Of a stretch of DNA of 40,068 nt, positions 8,295 to 18,212 are shown in pieces. Both the position numbers and the translations under genes were made by a program. Origin of the DNA: CAZDAW01 sp964503685 (GTDB taxonomy: Bacteria; Chloroflexota; Anaerolineae; Anaerolineales; Anaerolineaceae); assembly GCA_964503685.1 (NCBI GenBank), contig CAZDAW010000024.1:1-40068 (forward strand). Reading direction: 5' to 3'. The notes under the pieces are model-generated. The model was not told the origin of the DNA. It did not search any database and worked only from the letters and a program-made list of their open reading frames with translations. Each line of letters starts with the position of its first letter. The stretch's first letter is position 1.

Positions 8295-11200
8295 ACTTCA
8301 ACCTCATCTCGAGATTTCACTTCATATACCGGAAGTGTAAAGGAGAATACACTACCTTCCCCGCTTATCCCACTGCTCTTAAACCAGATACGGCCCTGGA
8401 GCATTTCTATCAATGTTTTCACCATCGACAGTCCCAATCCAGTTCCAGCAGTTGCCAGGACTAGAGGATTGTCGCCCCGGTAAAATCGTTCAAATATTCG
8501 GCTCTGCTCTGCCGGTTTGATTCCTATACCATCATCAATCACATCGACTTGAACTTCATTCGCAGTCCGCCTCATCCGAATCCGAATATGCCCATTTTCC
8601 GGTGTATAGTGATAAGAATTACTGACCAGACTCCTGATTGCCTTATGTACAAAATCGGGGTCCGCATACACCGGCGGTGTATCTTGATCAATTTCAACTG
8701 TAAACGTCATTGGTTTATTCTCATCGAGTGAATGCTGCTTGAATTCATCCAATACTTTTTGGGCAATCACTTTAATATCCAGCGGCTCTAATAAAGGTGT
8801 AACCCTTCTGGATTCGATGCGAGAAATATCCAACAAGTCGTTAACGAGAATGCTCAATCGCTCGATATTATTTTTCACAGTAGTTAGGAAATTCTTCTGT
8901 TGTTCGTTTACCGGTCCAGCAATTCCCATGAGCATAATCTCAACATATCCTTTGATAGAAGTCATGGGCGTTCGCAATTCATGGCTTACATTTGCAACAA
9001 AATCCGATTTCATTCGATCCACTTCAACTTCACGAGTAATATCGCGGAAGATCGAAACGGTCCCAAAAAACTCATCGATCAAGAATACGGGTGACAAATG
9101 GACTGACACAACTCTTCCACTTTCCAGAACGATCTCTTCAACATATACTTCTTCTGTTTGATAAACGCGCGGGTTTTCAGACCATTTTTGAATCGTTTTT
9201 ATCCATTCGCCGCCAACTTTGCCAAACAAACCACGGAAATAATCCAATGAAACGCCATGCACTTTAGCAACGTCCAGTCCAAGGATGCGTTCAGCCGAGG
9301 CGTTAAAAAGTGTAATGATATTGGAAGAGTCTGTGACCAGTACACCATCGGCAACTGCCTCCAATATTGCACGTGAACGACTTGTTTCCACCTGCTGATC
9401 GCGCAACATATTCCCTAATCGTTCAGCCTGGTCGCGAATCAAAGTGTACAACTCTGCATTATGAATTGCAACAGCAACCTGGTTAGCAACGGCTTTGGTC
9501 AAATTCAAGTGCTCAGTCGAAAATCTTCCACTCTGGCGGTGAAACAAGAGTAACGCGCCCAAAACTTCTTCACCCACAAGCAATGGCACTGCAATCCCGC
9601 TTCTAAGCGTAACACCTTCAAGACTCATCTTTAACCAACGAGAGTCTTCCAACAAATCATCAATTAATTGTTCTTCGCGATGAAACACAACCCATCCCCC
9701 CAATCCGGCTTTTATCCAGGCAGCCAGATTATTGGAATGATCGGATCGGATTTCGGCCAACTCTTGTGTTTGACGATAATGGAATTGATCCTGATTGGGC
9801 GGCAATAGCATTACCGTACTCAACTCCGCCCCAATTACACCATTGAGTAATTCCAATGTTCTGTCGAGTATCTGGGACAAATCCAGACTCGATGAGATTT
9901 CTTTAGTGATTTCCAGAAGAGATTGGGTATATTGATGTTGCCGCGATAATTCGGCTGTCCGCTGTTGAACTCGATGCTCAAGATCTTCGGTAAGATGAAA
10001 GGTTTCGCTAAACATGCGTGCGTTCTGTAAACTGATTGCCGCATGATTGCTTATCGTCCGCGCCAGTTCGATCTCTGATGAAGAGAAATGACGCTCGCTC
10101 CGATTTTGCACAAAGATTAATCCATGCAACAAAGAAGCTGTAGTCAATGGGAGAATCAAAAGCGATTGCGTACCACGCTCACGGAAAAAATTTCCCAGTG
10201 GATCAAGCTCTTTGTCTGAAAACACATCCATCGTGATGTACACACCTAATGATTGTCGGAGATGATCAAACAAAGGTATCTGAGGTACCGTTAAAAGATC
10301 AAATTGCGTATCAGGCAGCTCCATCGATAATAAAACATGTCCACCCTCTTCGAACAGAATGACGGAAACAAGATCAGCAGCAAGGGCGTGAAGAAGTTCC
10401 TCGGTTGTGTATCTTAAAATATGATCCTGATCTAACGAAGCGCTTAACTCGGATGACAGGCGATTAAGTAATATCAGGCGATTGGAACGTTCATCCAGTT
10501 CTCGAGAACGGTTAACACTTTCTTCGAACAACCGGGCATTTTCTAGAGCCGCAGCGGCCTGACCGGCAAAGGTCATTGCGGCCATAATATGGTCAGAAGT
10601 GTAAAAATTGGCGCTTGTTTCCTCTAAAGCAATCACCCCAATCAATTCGTTTTTAGCCAACAATGGAACGCCTAACCATGAAAAATTCACTTGCTCCGTA
10701 TAAGAAGGAAAACGTGCATCCAGTCGTACATCAGGAACCGATATCGCTTTTTGCGTCGAGATCATATCCTGGAATAACTGGCTGTCATCAACCGATATTG
10801 AAAGTCCCACTCTTTCATCATTATCGGTGAATCCCCTCGCAGCAACAATATTCAACTTTTCTCCCTTTCGCAGCCACAGGGTTGCTGTTGCATAAGGGAT
10901 AACCAACTGGAGTTGTTCCAGTAATGAAGCGATCAGATTTTCACTTTGTAAGCTCGAAGTGATCAAACCTGAGACATTCGTCAGAGCCTGTAACTGCCCC
11001 GCGCGTTGCTCAGATGCCTGGAATAAACGTGCATTTTCAAGCGCTAACGCAGTTTGTTGGGTTAATGAGATAAGCAAAGTTTCATCTTCTACAGAAAATG
11101 CATCGCCAGTTGTGAAATTATCCTGCTCTAGAACCCCCAAACATTTTTCCCCGATCAAGATCGGTACAGCAATGACTGAGACTGGGACAAGACCGCCGGT

Positions 11201-14200
11201 GGCTTTTCGATAAAGCATCAAGTTATTAGCCGACAAATTATAATCTCGCGCAAAATCAACTTCGGCAATCCGGCAAGGTTTTGCTTCTGTAAACGTTCTT
11301 CCTGCAACACCTTCTTCAGGAAGATACGAGATCAAGAGCATGTTCGAATCATCTGCGTAACCCGAGGCAACTTGCATTTTCAGGTTAGAAGCGTTTACGT
11401 CCCACATGGCGATCTGAATGGCATGGGCAGTAGTAATTGCCTGCATAGCGCTTTCGGCTAATGATTTCAAAATATCTTCCGGGATTAAACTTCCCAGTTT
11501 CCGGCTGAACTCCAGTAAATCATTAACTTCGCGCAAACGCCGTCGAGTTTCAGTCAACAACCTCTGATTTTGAAGAATGATACTTACCTGATGGGCCAAC
11601 TGGTTATAAACCTGTTCATCTTCCGTTGTAAAAGACTGTTCCGCTTTTTGGCTGACGGCCAGAATAGACGCTGAAATCAGATCATCAATAATTAACGGAA
11701 AACAGACAAACCCCGTCGCCCCAAGCGCCTGTAATAATGACGTATTATTCCACCCTGGACTTTCGGACAGGCAATCAACGATAATTAATCGACCATCTTG
11801 CAAACATTGCTTAATCGGGTTTCGCTGCCCTAAAAGAGCGTCAGGATTGACATTCTGGGGTAATTTACCAAACTCATATAAAATATGTGGCCCTTCAGGT
11901 GTCGGTTCAGCAACCAGAACACAATCCCAATCCATTCGGGTTATTAACTCTTTACATAACACGGATAATATCGAACCCACATCATTCTGACGGGTTACAA
12001 TTTCCGAAATATCCAGACTGTCTTGAATTCGTTTTGACTGCCAACTGAGTGATCGTATCTGTGATTCTTTATCCAAATCCATTTTCGTAATTGAATGAAT
12101 TTGATCTTCGGCAGTCCGCACAACCTGCTGCAAATTTTCCACTTCATCATCCAAACTCTGAATTTCGCGACGCAAACCGGCGGCATAAAAATATACATCA
12201 ATCATTAATGCCGCCCGGCTGGCAATTGCCTCCAATGCCTCTATTGCTAACCGATCCATTCGAATTTCATTCCGTAAGCCGCTAGCCAGAATCACGCCTA
12301 AAGGTTCATCTTCAGCATTTGTTAGAGGAACAAACCATACCGCTTCAGCAGCATTCGAGGATAAACCTGTCATCCAGGCGAAATCTTTTGACTGATAGAG
12401 AATTTTTTCAATCGGAATGGAGTAAGAATTGCCAATTCTGAACTCGGGCTGATAGAGGCTTTGAACATCTTCCCAATTCAACCGTTTAGAGCGATAAAGA
12501 TCCCATGCATCTGGCGTCAACCCCACTGAACAGACGGGTTGCAAAGCATTCTGTTCTCGCGAGAATACACACACGATAATCGCTTGAAATGGCGTTACCT
12601 CTTTTATGGCGTTAGCAATAACGTCCAATGATTGTTCCAGCGATTGATCAGAACGCTTAACGTTGATTTCAAAAAGCTGAGATAGTGAAACAACCTGTCG
12701 CGCCAGATATTCGCCGCGTTGAGATTGTTCTTGATACCTGAGAGCATTTTTCAGAGTAACGACAAATCGTTCTATGGTGATTTTCGCCAATTCGACTGAT
12801 GTCTCGCTAAATTGATCGGGTTGCGTTGAATAAACTGTGATAAAACCCAATGATCGCTCATCACTCACAAATGGAATAAATAGGGCGGAGACATCAGTTT
12901 GATGTAATGGAACATAATTGCATTTCGTGAAATCAGGTATTAGCAGAACGTCCTTCTTATTCCATACCCCTTCGATCAAAGGGAATTTCCCGGATTGGAG
13001 TGAATCGCCCAGCGAAAGTTCGAAAACAGGATTTTCATCTGTCGATGCATTGGAATCAAACACTGCAACTGATCCGCTATTGGCCCCGGTCATTTGAACG
13101 ATTTGAGCGAGCGTTATCTTGGTAAGGTAACGTATATCCAGCGATGCGCTGGATATACGATCAAAACGTGTCAAAAAGGTCAATTGATCAATCTGCTGAC
13201 GAAGCTCAGTATCTGTTTGCGCTGAAAGAATCATTTGCTCATAAATGATAGACAACTGACTGGCAACCAGGGCAACAATAGCACATTCGTTTTTCCCAAA
13301 AGAAAATGCATCCTTGCACCCCAAAATCATTTCGCCAACGCATTTTCTTTGAAAAGAAAGGGGCATTGCGATAAGCGACTGAGCTGCAAGCAACTGATTA
13401 AATTGCAGGTAAAAAGGAATTATTACACGTTGATCTTCTGCCAGGTTTCCTGATACAAAAGGTTTCCCAGAAGAAGAGGCCGTAAAATGGAATTGGGGAT
13501 TATCCATTGTTATATATATCAGCTGTTCAATTGCGTCAGCTGATACGCCAAAAGCGGAGCGAGAATCCAGGGCAAGTCTATTTGTGAGTTCATCGACTAT
13601 ATAAATCACCCCGAAATCAGCCCCAATAGCTTGTGACACCTGATCGAGAGAAAAACCAAAAAGCTCGCCCGGATTGCCAGACAGATTAACTTCTGTAATG
13701 ATTCTATTAACTTTCTCTAACTGGCTTGATTGTTTATTGTACTGATCAGCTCTTATAGCATTTCCAATCATGGGAGCAATGTGACTGGTAATTAATGAGG
13801 CCAGATTCTGTTCGCGCTGAGAAAATGGTTTACTATGCTCTTTATGATTTGATATTTGTAAATAGCCCAAAACATGACCTGTCGAGATAAGCGGCGCCAT
13901 GATCGTTTCACAAATACTTGCTGCCCTTACCAGATAATCAAGTCCTAAATCAACCCATCGTGCATCTTCCCGTGCATCATCAGAGATCATACTTTCTTGT
14001 TTTGAAATCAGTTTTTCTGCCGGACTGCCGGGCAGTATTTCTGCCTGATAAATTTCCACGAATTGATCTGGGAGGCCCTGAAATGGCGCCAGCCCATATA
14101 ATGTGTGTTTTTCTTCGTTGTAAAGCAGGATGCCGATGATATTGACATGAAATAGCGAAGTGATGTTCTGTATTGTCTTTACAGCGATCTCCTTTACACT

Positions 14201-15226
14201 GGTAGCCAGACTCAAGTCGTGGTCAATTGTCTCAAGTATTAAATATTCTCTCGCCTGTTGCTGGTAAAGGTTATAGGAAAACGCATTGAAAACTACAGTT
14301 GCGATTTGGCGCGACATGTTAACAAGTAAATCCAAATCTTTTGGAGCAAAAGCGCTTTCCGCTGCGGCGCCAATCTCTAGAGCGCCGATCAATTTATTAT
14401 TATAGATGAGTGGCGCGCCAATATATGAGGATGCCGAATCGGCCAGCCAGCAAGTAAGCAAAATTTGTTGATTACTGGTAGTTCCATTTGGGATCAGTAA
14501 AGGGCGCCGATTATTATAGACGTAAGCTGTCGGACCTTCAGCCGGATAACCATTGCGTTCCTGAATTTCAAGCCGCTGCTCCCCCATTCCGTTTTTTTGC
14601 AGGCTGAACAGGGTCAATACATCGCCTGTTTCGTCCCACAACGAAACCCCCAGGAAATCAGAAGGAATTAACTCGTCAACTTTTTTTAATGTAGATAGAA
14701 TTACCGTCTCAAGGCTCAGATTGGCTAGCGCCAATTCTTCGAATCCGCCAGGAAATCCAATTGTTCGGGAAGCTGCTGCCTGTTTCACAAACGCATCGTT
14801 TTGTTCACCTCCCAGGTATTTTATAGTGACCAAAAGATATGCCGTAGATCCCTGATAAAACGAGAAAGAGATGCCGCTGGCGCTCTTGCCGTTTATAGAA
14901 AACTGTTGACTTCCTTCAGCAGCGCATAAATTCAAGAGGGCCTCTCCTGGCCGAATTTGTCGATTAAGATGTTCGAAATCAGGTTGCTGATGTTTTTTGA
15001 GATTAAACATTCGTCGCGCCTGATCATTGAGATAAGTGATTTTCCCCCCCAATTTCACAACCAGTATCGCATCTGTGCTGGCTATCGAACTATCTGATGA
15101 TAGCCGGGGTAAAATTGCCGGCGCCTGGGATTTAAGTTTGGATACTCTTTTTAATACAAGCCACGCCCCCCCAAGAAACATCAATCCTACGACAACCAAC
15201 AAAATTCCCAGACTGGATGCGGTCAT
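8291..15226 (-). CDS. Giant membrane-anchored histidine kinase with about ten GAF domains
   Basis: About 2,311 residues from the ATG at 15226; a GTG nine bases upstream is also possible. Numbering below counts from that GTG. One N-terminal transmembrane helix (8-28) precedes a PAS-like segment (52-140). I then count ten GAF-like units of 150-170 residues, at roughly 165-320, 330-495, 505-670, 685-835, 845-1015, 1073-1225, 1233-1405, 1412-1570, 1585-1740 and 1770-1930, with helical linkers at 1017-1070 and 1745-1765. A PAS domain (1953-2070) follows, then HisKA with His2085 in 'NVSHELRTP', and HATPase_c with Asn2206, 'DDGIGI' and 'GTGLGLS'. No bilin-binding Cys is recognisable, so ligands are unknown. 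It is flanked by a receiver-GGDEF protein (upstream) and a receiver (overlapping). Kinase identity is certain; individual GAF borders are approximate. Confidence 0.95.
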   Translation of the reverse strand: MTASSLGILLVVVGLMFLGGAWLVLKRVSKLKSQAPAILPRLSSDSSIASTDAILVVKLGGKITYLNDQARRMFNLKKHQQPDFEHLNRQIRPGEALLNLCAAEGSQQFSINGKSASGISFSFYQGSTAYLLVTIKYLGGEQNDAFVKQAAASRTIGFPGGFEELALANLSLETVILSTLKKVDELIPSDFLGVSLWDETGDVLTLFSLQKNGMGEQRLEIQERNGYPAEGPTAYVYNNRRPLLIPNGTTSNQQILLTCWLADSASSYIGAPLIYNNKLIGALEIGAAAESAFAPKDLDLLVNMSRQIATVVFNAFSYNLYQQQAREYLILETIDHDLSLATSVKEIAVKTIQNITSLFHVNIIGILLYNEEKHTLYGLAPFQGLPDQFVEIYQAEILPGSPAEKLISKQESMISDDAREDARWVDLGLDYLVRAASICETIMAPLISTGHVLGYLQISNHKEHSKPFSQREQNLASLITSHIAPMIGNAIRADQYNKQSSQLEKVNRIITEVNLSGNPGELFGFSLDQVSQAIGADFGVIYIVDELTNRLALDSRSAFGVSADAIEQLIYITMDNPQFHFTASSSGKPFVSGNLAEDQRVIIPFYLQFNQLLAAQSLIAMPLSFQRKCVGEMILGCKDAFSFGKNECAIVALVASQLSIIYEQMILSAQTDTELRQQIDQLTFLTRFDRISSASLDIRYLTKITLAQIVQMTGANSGSVAVFDSNASTDENPVFELSLGDSLQSGKFPLIEGVWNKKDVLLIPDFTKCNYVPLHQTDVSALFIPFVSDERSLGFITVYSTQPDQFSETSVELAKITIERFVVTLKNALRYQEQSQRGEYLARQVVSLSQLFEINVKRSDQSLEQSLDVIANAIKEVTPFQAIIVCVFSREQNALQPVCSVGLTPDAWDLYRSKRLNWEDVQSLYQPEFRIGNSYSIPIEKILYQSKDFAWMTGLSSNAAEAVWFVPLTNAEDEPLGVILASGLRNEIRMDRLAIEALEAIASRAALMIDVYFYAAGLRREIQSLDDEVENLQQVVRTAEDQIHSITKMDLDKESQIRSLSWQSKRIQDSLDISEIVTRQNDVGSILSVLCKELITRMDWDCVLVAEPTPEGPHILYEFGKLPQNVNPDALLGQRNPIKQCLQDGRLIIVDCLSESPGWNNTSLLQALGATGFVCFPLIIDDLISASILAVSQKAEQSFTTEDEQVYNQLAHQVSIILQNQRLLTETRRRLREVNDLLEFSRKLGSLIPEDILKSLAESAMQAITTAHAIQIAMWDVNASNLKMQVASGYADDSNMLLISYLPEEGVAGRTFTEAKPCRIAEVDFARDYNLSANNLMLYRKATGGLVPVSVIAVPILIGEKCLGVLEQDNFTTGDAFSVEDETLLISLTQQTALALENARLFQASEQRAGQLQALTNVSGLITSSLQSENLIASLLEQLQLVIPYATATLWLRKGEKLNIVAARGFTDNDERVGLSISVDDSQLFQDMISTQKAISVPDVRLDARFPSYTEQVNFSWLGVPLLAKNELIGVIALEETSANFYTSDHIMAAMTFAGQAAAALENARLFEESVNRSRELDERSNRLILLNRLSSELSASLDQDHILRYTTEELLHALAADLVSVILFEEGGHVLLSMELPDTQFDLLTVPQIPLFDHLRQSLGVYITMDVFSDKELDPLGNFFRERGTQSLLILPLTTASLLHGLIFVQNRSERHFSSSEIELARTISNHAAISLQNARMFSETFHLTEDLEHRVQQRTAELSRQHQYTQSLLEITKEISSSLDLSQILDRTLELLNGVIGAELSTVMLLPPNQDQFHYRQTQELAEIRSDHSNNLAAWIKAGLGGWVVFHREEQLIDDLLEDSRWLKMSLEGVTLRSGIAVPLLVGEEVLGALLLFHRQSGRFSTEHLNLTKAVANQVAVAIHNAELYTLIRDQAERLGNMLRDQQVETSRSRAILEAVADGVLVTDSSNIITLFNASAERILGLDVAKVHGVSLDYFRGLFGKVGGEWIKTIQKWSENPRVYQTEEVYVEEIVLESGRVVSVHLSPVFLIDEFFGTVSIFRDITREVEVDRMKSDFVANVSHELRTPMTSIKGYVEIMLMGIAGPVNEQQKNFLTTVKNNIERLSILVNDLLDISRIESRRVTPLLEPLDIKVIAQKVLDEFKQHSLDENKPMTFTVEIDQDTPPVYADPDFVHKAIRSLVSNSYHYTPENGHIRIRMRRTANEVQVDVIDDGIGIKPAEQSRIFERFYRGDNPLVLATAGTGLGLSMVKTLIEMLQGRIWFKSSGISGEGSVFSFTLPVYEVKSRDEVEV

Positions 15227-15255
15227 TTGGAACACAAGGTTTAACCTGCCGTATT

Positions 15256-16149
15256 TTAATTCGTACTATCCCTGCGCCGTGCTTCAGCAGCCAGCTCTGT
15301 TATTTCGCGAATATCAGAAAACATGGTCTGCGAGGGTGCAACAATCCCGATAGACATTGCCATCAAAGGAGATTTGACATCAACGCCATTTGAATCTTTT
15401 GTTGTCACGTAACCTTGCTGTCGATCGATAAAGTTATAATGCGTTAAAACTTCTTCTGAAAAACGGTCTTTCAGGCGTTGTTTGATTGTCTCAGAAGCGG
15501 TTTCTGTCGTGATCAAAATAAAATTGTCGCCGCCTGCGTGCCCGATGAAGTCTGTCGGAGTTCCCGCCTCGTCAACGACTTCGCCGAGTAACATGGCTGT
15601 GAATCTCAAAACATCATTACCAGCAACAAAACCATAGACTTCCTTAAACGCCTCAAAATGGCTGAGGCGGATGTCCATTAAGGCCCACTCTTTTGAACGG
15701 ATGATGCGTCGTAACTGGTCTTCAATCAATCGCCCGGAGGGTAATCCAGAATGGGGATCTGTCAAACTCTCTCGTTCAGAGCGCGCGATTGCATTCTGAA
15801 CTCTTAATTTTAATTCCTCAATATCAAAAGGCTTGGTAATATAGTCATCTGCACCCAGCTCAAGCCCTTGTAATTTATCGCTACGTTCATCCTTTTGGGT
15901 CAAGAATATGACTGGAATATGGCTGGTGCGAACATTCGTTCGCAGAGCCCGGCACACTTCATATCCATCAATATCCGGCAGCATAATATCCAGAACTATT
16001 AAGTGGGGCATAACATGTCGGGTTTTATCCAACGCTTCCCCTCCCCGGGAAGCAATATCGACCTCATAACCCTGGGATTTAAAGAAAATATTCAGCATAT
16101 TGGCAATATCAAAATCATCTTCAACAACCAAAAGGCGGGGATGACTCAT
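15256..16149 (-). CDS. Response regulator with degenerate GGDEF domain
   Basis: A 297-residue protein with an AGAGGTG ribosome-binding site. The receiver domain (1-120) is intact: 'VVEDD' pocket, Asp54 in 'IVLDIMLP', Thr84, and Lys106 in 'ITKPF'. The second domain (about 125-295) has the GGDEF fold pattern ('LTDPHSGLPSGRLIEDQL' and 'FEAFKEVYGFVAGNDVLRF'), but the signature loop is GGDNF (206-210), so the catalytic/metal Glu is Asn. Diguanylate cyclase activity is therefore doubtful; GTP binding or a purely regulatory role is more likely. It ends 20-29 bases before the giant kinase gene. The 152-base gap upstream suggests that it may also have its own promoter. Confidence 0.9.
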   Translation of the reverse strand: MSHPRLLVVEDDFDIANMLNIFFKSQGYEVDIASRGGEALDKTRHVMPHLIVLDIMLPDIDGYEVCRALRTNVRTSHIPVIFLTQKDERSDKLQGLELGADDYITKPFDIEELKLRVQNAIARSERESLTDPHSGLPSGRLIEDQLRRIIRSKEWALMDIRLSHFEAFKEVYGFVAGNDVLRFTAMLLGEVVDEAGTPTDFIGHAGGDNFILITTETASETIKQRLKDRFSEEVLTHYNFIDRQQGYVTTKDSNGVDVKSPLMAMSIGIVAPSQTMFSDIREITELAAEARRRDSTN

Positions 16150-16225
16150 AATACACCTCTGTCAACCTTTCAATCAAACCGATCTTTTTATCATATTTAG
16201 GCCTGATAAGATGTTGCTTTTAATA

Positions 16226-16254
16226 ATATTACGTCAAAGTAAACCTTCTGACAA
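16226..16254 (-). promoter_or_regulatory. Possible internal promoter before the receiver-GGDEF gene
   Basis: Read on the minus strand: TTGTCA, a 17-base spacer, then TAATAT, about 77 bases before the receiver-GGDEF start. It sits in the 152-base gap that divides the signalling locus in two. Other TTGACG-like and TATGAT-like sequences occur in the same gap, so the exact choice is uncertain. Confidence 0.3.
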
Positions 16255-16301
16255 CTCAACCGCTATTGTCACCCTAAGAAACCGATAAGGGAAAACGGCA
16301 A

Positions 16302-17582
16302 TTACCAGGATGACGTCTTCACTTCTCCAGGCCGTGGATAAAGCCGTTGATGTAGTTCTGCACCGGAAAGGCCATGATGGTCGCTATCTTCATAACGGAT
16401 ATCGCGGTCAATGACTCGTCGGCTCTTTGAAGATACCAAAATAACATCTGACTCAATCGTTCGGGAAGGATAGACCAAAAAACCTGCTCCAATTCGGCAA
16501 TTATGCCCAACACAACCGCCCAATACTGGCCGGTTTGAATCTTTCAACGCTCCCTTTCCATCCCGCGCCCGAATTGGGGTGGCCAGTAGATTGTAATCTG
16601 TAAATGTTGAACCGGCGCCGATAAATGTGTTTCTGCCAATCACACACATTTGCAGACATGTGTTCTGAGCGATCAGGCAATTATCCATCACCGATGTCAT
16701 AAAGAGGGCAGCCCTGAAGGGCAGAAATGTGCCGTCGCCCACAACCGAAAGCATCAGCTGGCAACCCTGAGAGATATTAACATTATCACCAATGATGCAA
16801 TTCTCAATCACCGCTGATGCGCCGATCGTCACATTATCACCGATCGTTGTGGGGCCATGAATAATTGCTGATGGATCAATCACGCAATTCCGCCCAATTT
16901 GAACCACACCGGAACATTCCAAAACTTGCTTTCCCTCATATAACGCTTTCCCCAATATTTTTAGTTTAAAAAACGGATCGCGATTCAAACGATCCTCAAA
17001 TCGAGCGCCTCTACTGAACAGGCCAAGTACACTATCCGCAATGAAAACATGCACCCACGAATCAATTGCCATCAAACTGCGTAACGGCACCTGGTAAGTT
17101 AAATCGCCGCCCTTTTTTGCCATATACATCGGAACATGATAATAACCGACCTCACGGGCTAACAAATCAATGACCAGGGGAGTTGCTGCTTCGGGCTGAG
17201 GCCCATTGGGGTAATACCATAAATCCGCCAGGTAATAATCGCCATATTGTGTAAATGAATTTGATAAAGGAAGAATATGTTCTCTAAATGCCAGGTCGGT
17301 GATTAAAAACGCCGCTCGGCTGGGATGCGCATACTTTTGAGCTTCATTTAAAAAAGTCTCGATATAAAACGAATCAAAATAGAGGTTATCCCGATATACC
17401 AGACAGGCTTCATTCGTCTGGGGCAAGGCTTCATTTTCAGATAATTCCAACTCGTGTGTGGTATAAGGTGCGAGAACATCACGTTGAGCCAGCCAGAGCG
17501 GTTTATTTAAAATCCGCAAATCACGGGCTGGTTCATTAAAGGGGTAGATGAATCGCTCTTCTTTCAGGATAATCTTTAACAT
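16302..17582 (-). CDS. Left-handed beta-helix (hexapeptide repeat) protein, NDP-sugar pyrophosphorylase/acyltransferase-like
   Basis: The ATG at 17582 follows AAAGGG. The 426-residue product has two parts. Residues 1-210 resemble the N-terminal half of sugar-nucleotide enzymes in size and ending, but I see no G-x-G-T-R nucleotidyl-binding loop. Residues about 222-385 are hexapeptide repeats ('VVQIGRNCVIDPSAIIHG', 'TTIGDNVTIGASAVIENC', 'IGRNTFIGAGSTFTDYNLL'), the left-handed beta-helix of GlmU-type acyltransferases. The protein could be an acyltransferase, or a non-catalytic relative. It starts 10 bases after the V4R gene in an otherwise regulatory operon, so it may make or modify a signal molecule; that is inference. 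Confidence 0.75.
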   Translation of the reverse strand: MLKIILKEERFIYPFNEPARDLRILNKPLWLAQRDVLAPYTTHELELSENEALPQTNEACLVYRDNLYFDSFYIETFLNEAQKYAHPSRAAFLITDLAFREHILPLSNSFTQYGDYYLADLWYYPNGPQPEAATPLVIDLLAREVGYYHVPMYMAKKGGDLTYQVPLRSLMAIDSWVHVFIADSVLGLFSRGARFEDRLNRDPFFKLKILGKALYEGKQVLECSGVVQIGRNCVIDPSAIIHGPTTIGDNVTIGASAVIENCIIGDNVNISQGCQLMLSVVGDGTFLPFRAALFMTSVMDNCLIAQNTCLQMCVIGRNTFIGAGSTFTDYNLLATPIRARDGKGALKDSNRPVLGGCVGHNCRIGAGFLVYPSRTIESDVILVSSKSRRVIDRDIRYEDSDHHGLSGAELHQRLYPRPGEVKTSSW

Positions 17583-17592
17583 GAGTACCCTT

Positions 17593-18204
17593 TCAATCCA
17601 GTGGCGTCTTATCTACAACGATCATACAGGATGGATCGCCCTTCGAAACACATTCCACAGACTGTACTTTATATTGCTTTCCACCGCTGACCCAATATGA
17701 GAATTCTTGAATCAAACCAGAGATAATATAACACACAGGTTTTTCTTGTTTATTGGATTCGATTCGCCACACGTATCTGGAAGGCTCTTCCTGGCAGGTA
17801 ATAATTTCTTGCATCTGCGAACTTAATATTCTGGCCAGCTTATCGCTTCCTGTTATTAACTTCTTTTTTAAGGGCATCAAACGGTAATTCGTATCAGCGA
17901 AACCAATTTCCGAACCCAACTCCCAGACAAGATACTTAAAACATGCTCTGCCAGAACGAAGCGCTATTCCTCTGGCAGCCTGAGCGCCATATTTTTTTTC
18001 CAATGCATCGATGATTTGCTCAAACAAATTCGCCGGAAACGAAAAATCCTTGCCTGCGCCGTTCAACCGTTCATCCGCGCCGGGCAACCCAACATTTGCC
18101 AGTATTGTTTCAGCCTCGGCCAATCCGATAACTTCTTGCATTCCCAATATAAATAGGCTCCCAACACGATCAGCAAGGTTTGATTCTCGGAAATTTGGAT
18201 TCAT
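17593..18204 (-). CDS. V4R (4-vinyl reductase) domain protein, probable small-ligand sensor
   Basis: The 203-residue product ends with the V4R signature: 'VECVSKGDPSCMIVVD', with Cys185 and Cys193 around the GDPxC turn, preceded by 'GLIQEFSYWVSGG'. V4R domains bind hydrophobic small molecules or tetrapyrrole-like ligands in sensors and enzymes. Here the domain stands alone, with an N-terminal helical part ('VGSLFILGMQEVIG..EAETILANVGL') like that of other stand-alone V4R proteins. It starts 8 bases after the hydrolase stop and ends 10 bases before the beta-helix gene, so the three are surely co-transcribed. I see no Shine-Dalgarno, which fits coupling to the gene before. The ligand is unknown. 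Confidence 0.8.
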   Translation of the reverse strand: MNPNFRESNLADRVGSLFILGMQEVIGLAEAETILANVGLPGADERLNGAGKDFSFPANLFEQIIDALEKKYGAQAARGIALRSGRACFKYLVWELGSEIGFADTNYRLMPLKKKLITGSDKLARILSSQMQEIITCQEEPSRYVWRIESNKQEKPVCYIISGLIQEFSYWVSGGKQYKVQSVECVSKGDPSCMIVVDKTPLD

Positions 18205-18212
18205 AGATGGGG

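Noticed and set aside
8291..15226. Phytochrome-type bilin-binding site within one of the GAF domains
   Set aside because: No GAF unit shows the phytochrome chromophore-binding Cys-His or PHY-domain pattern by eye.
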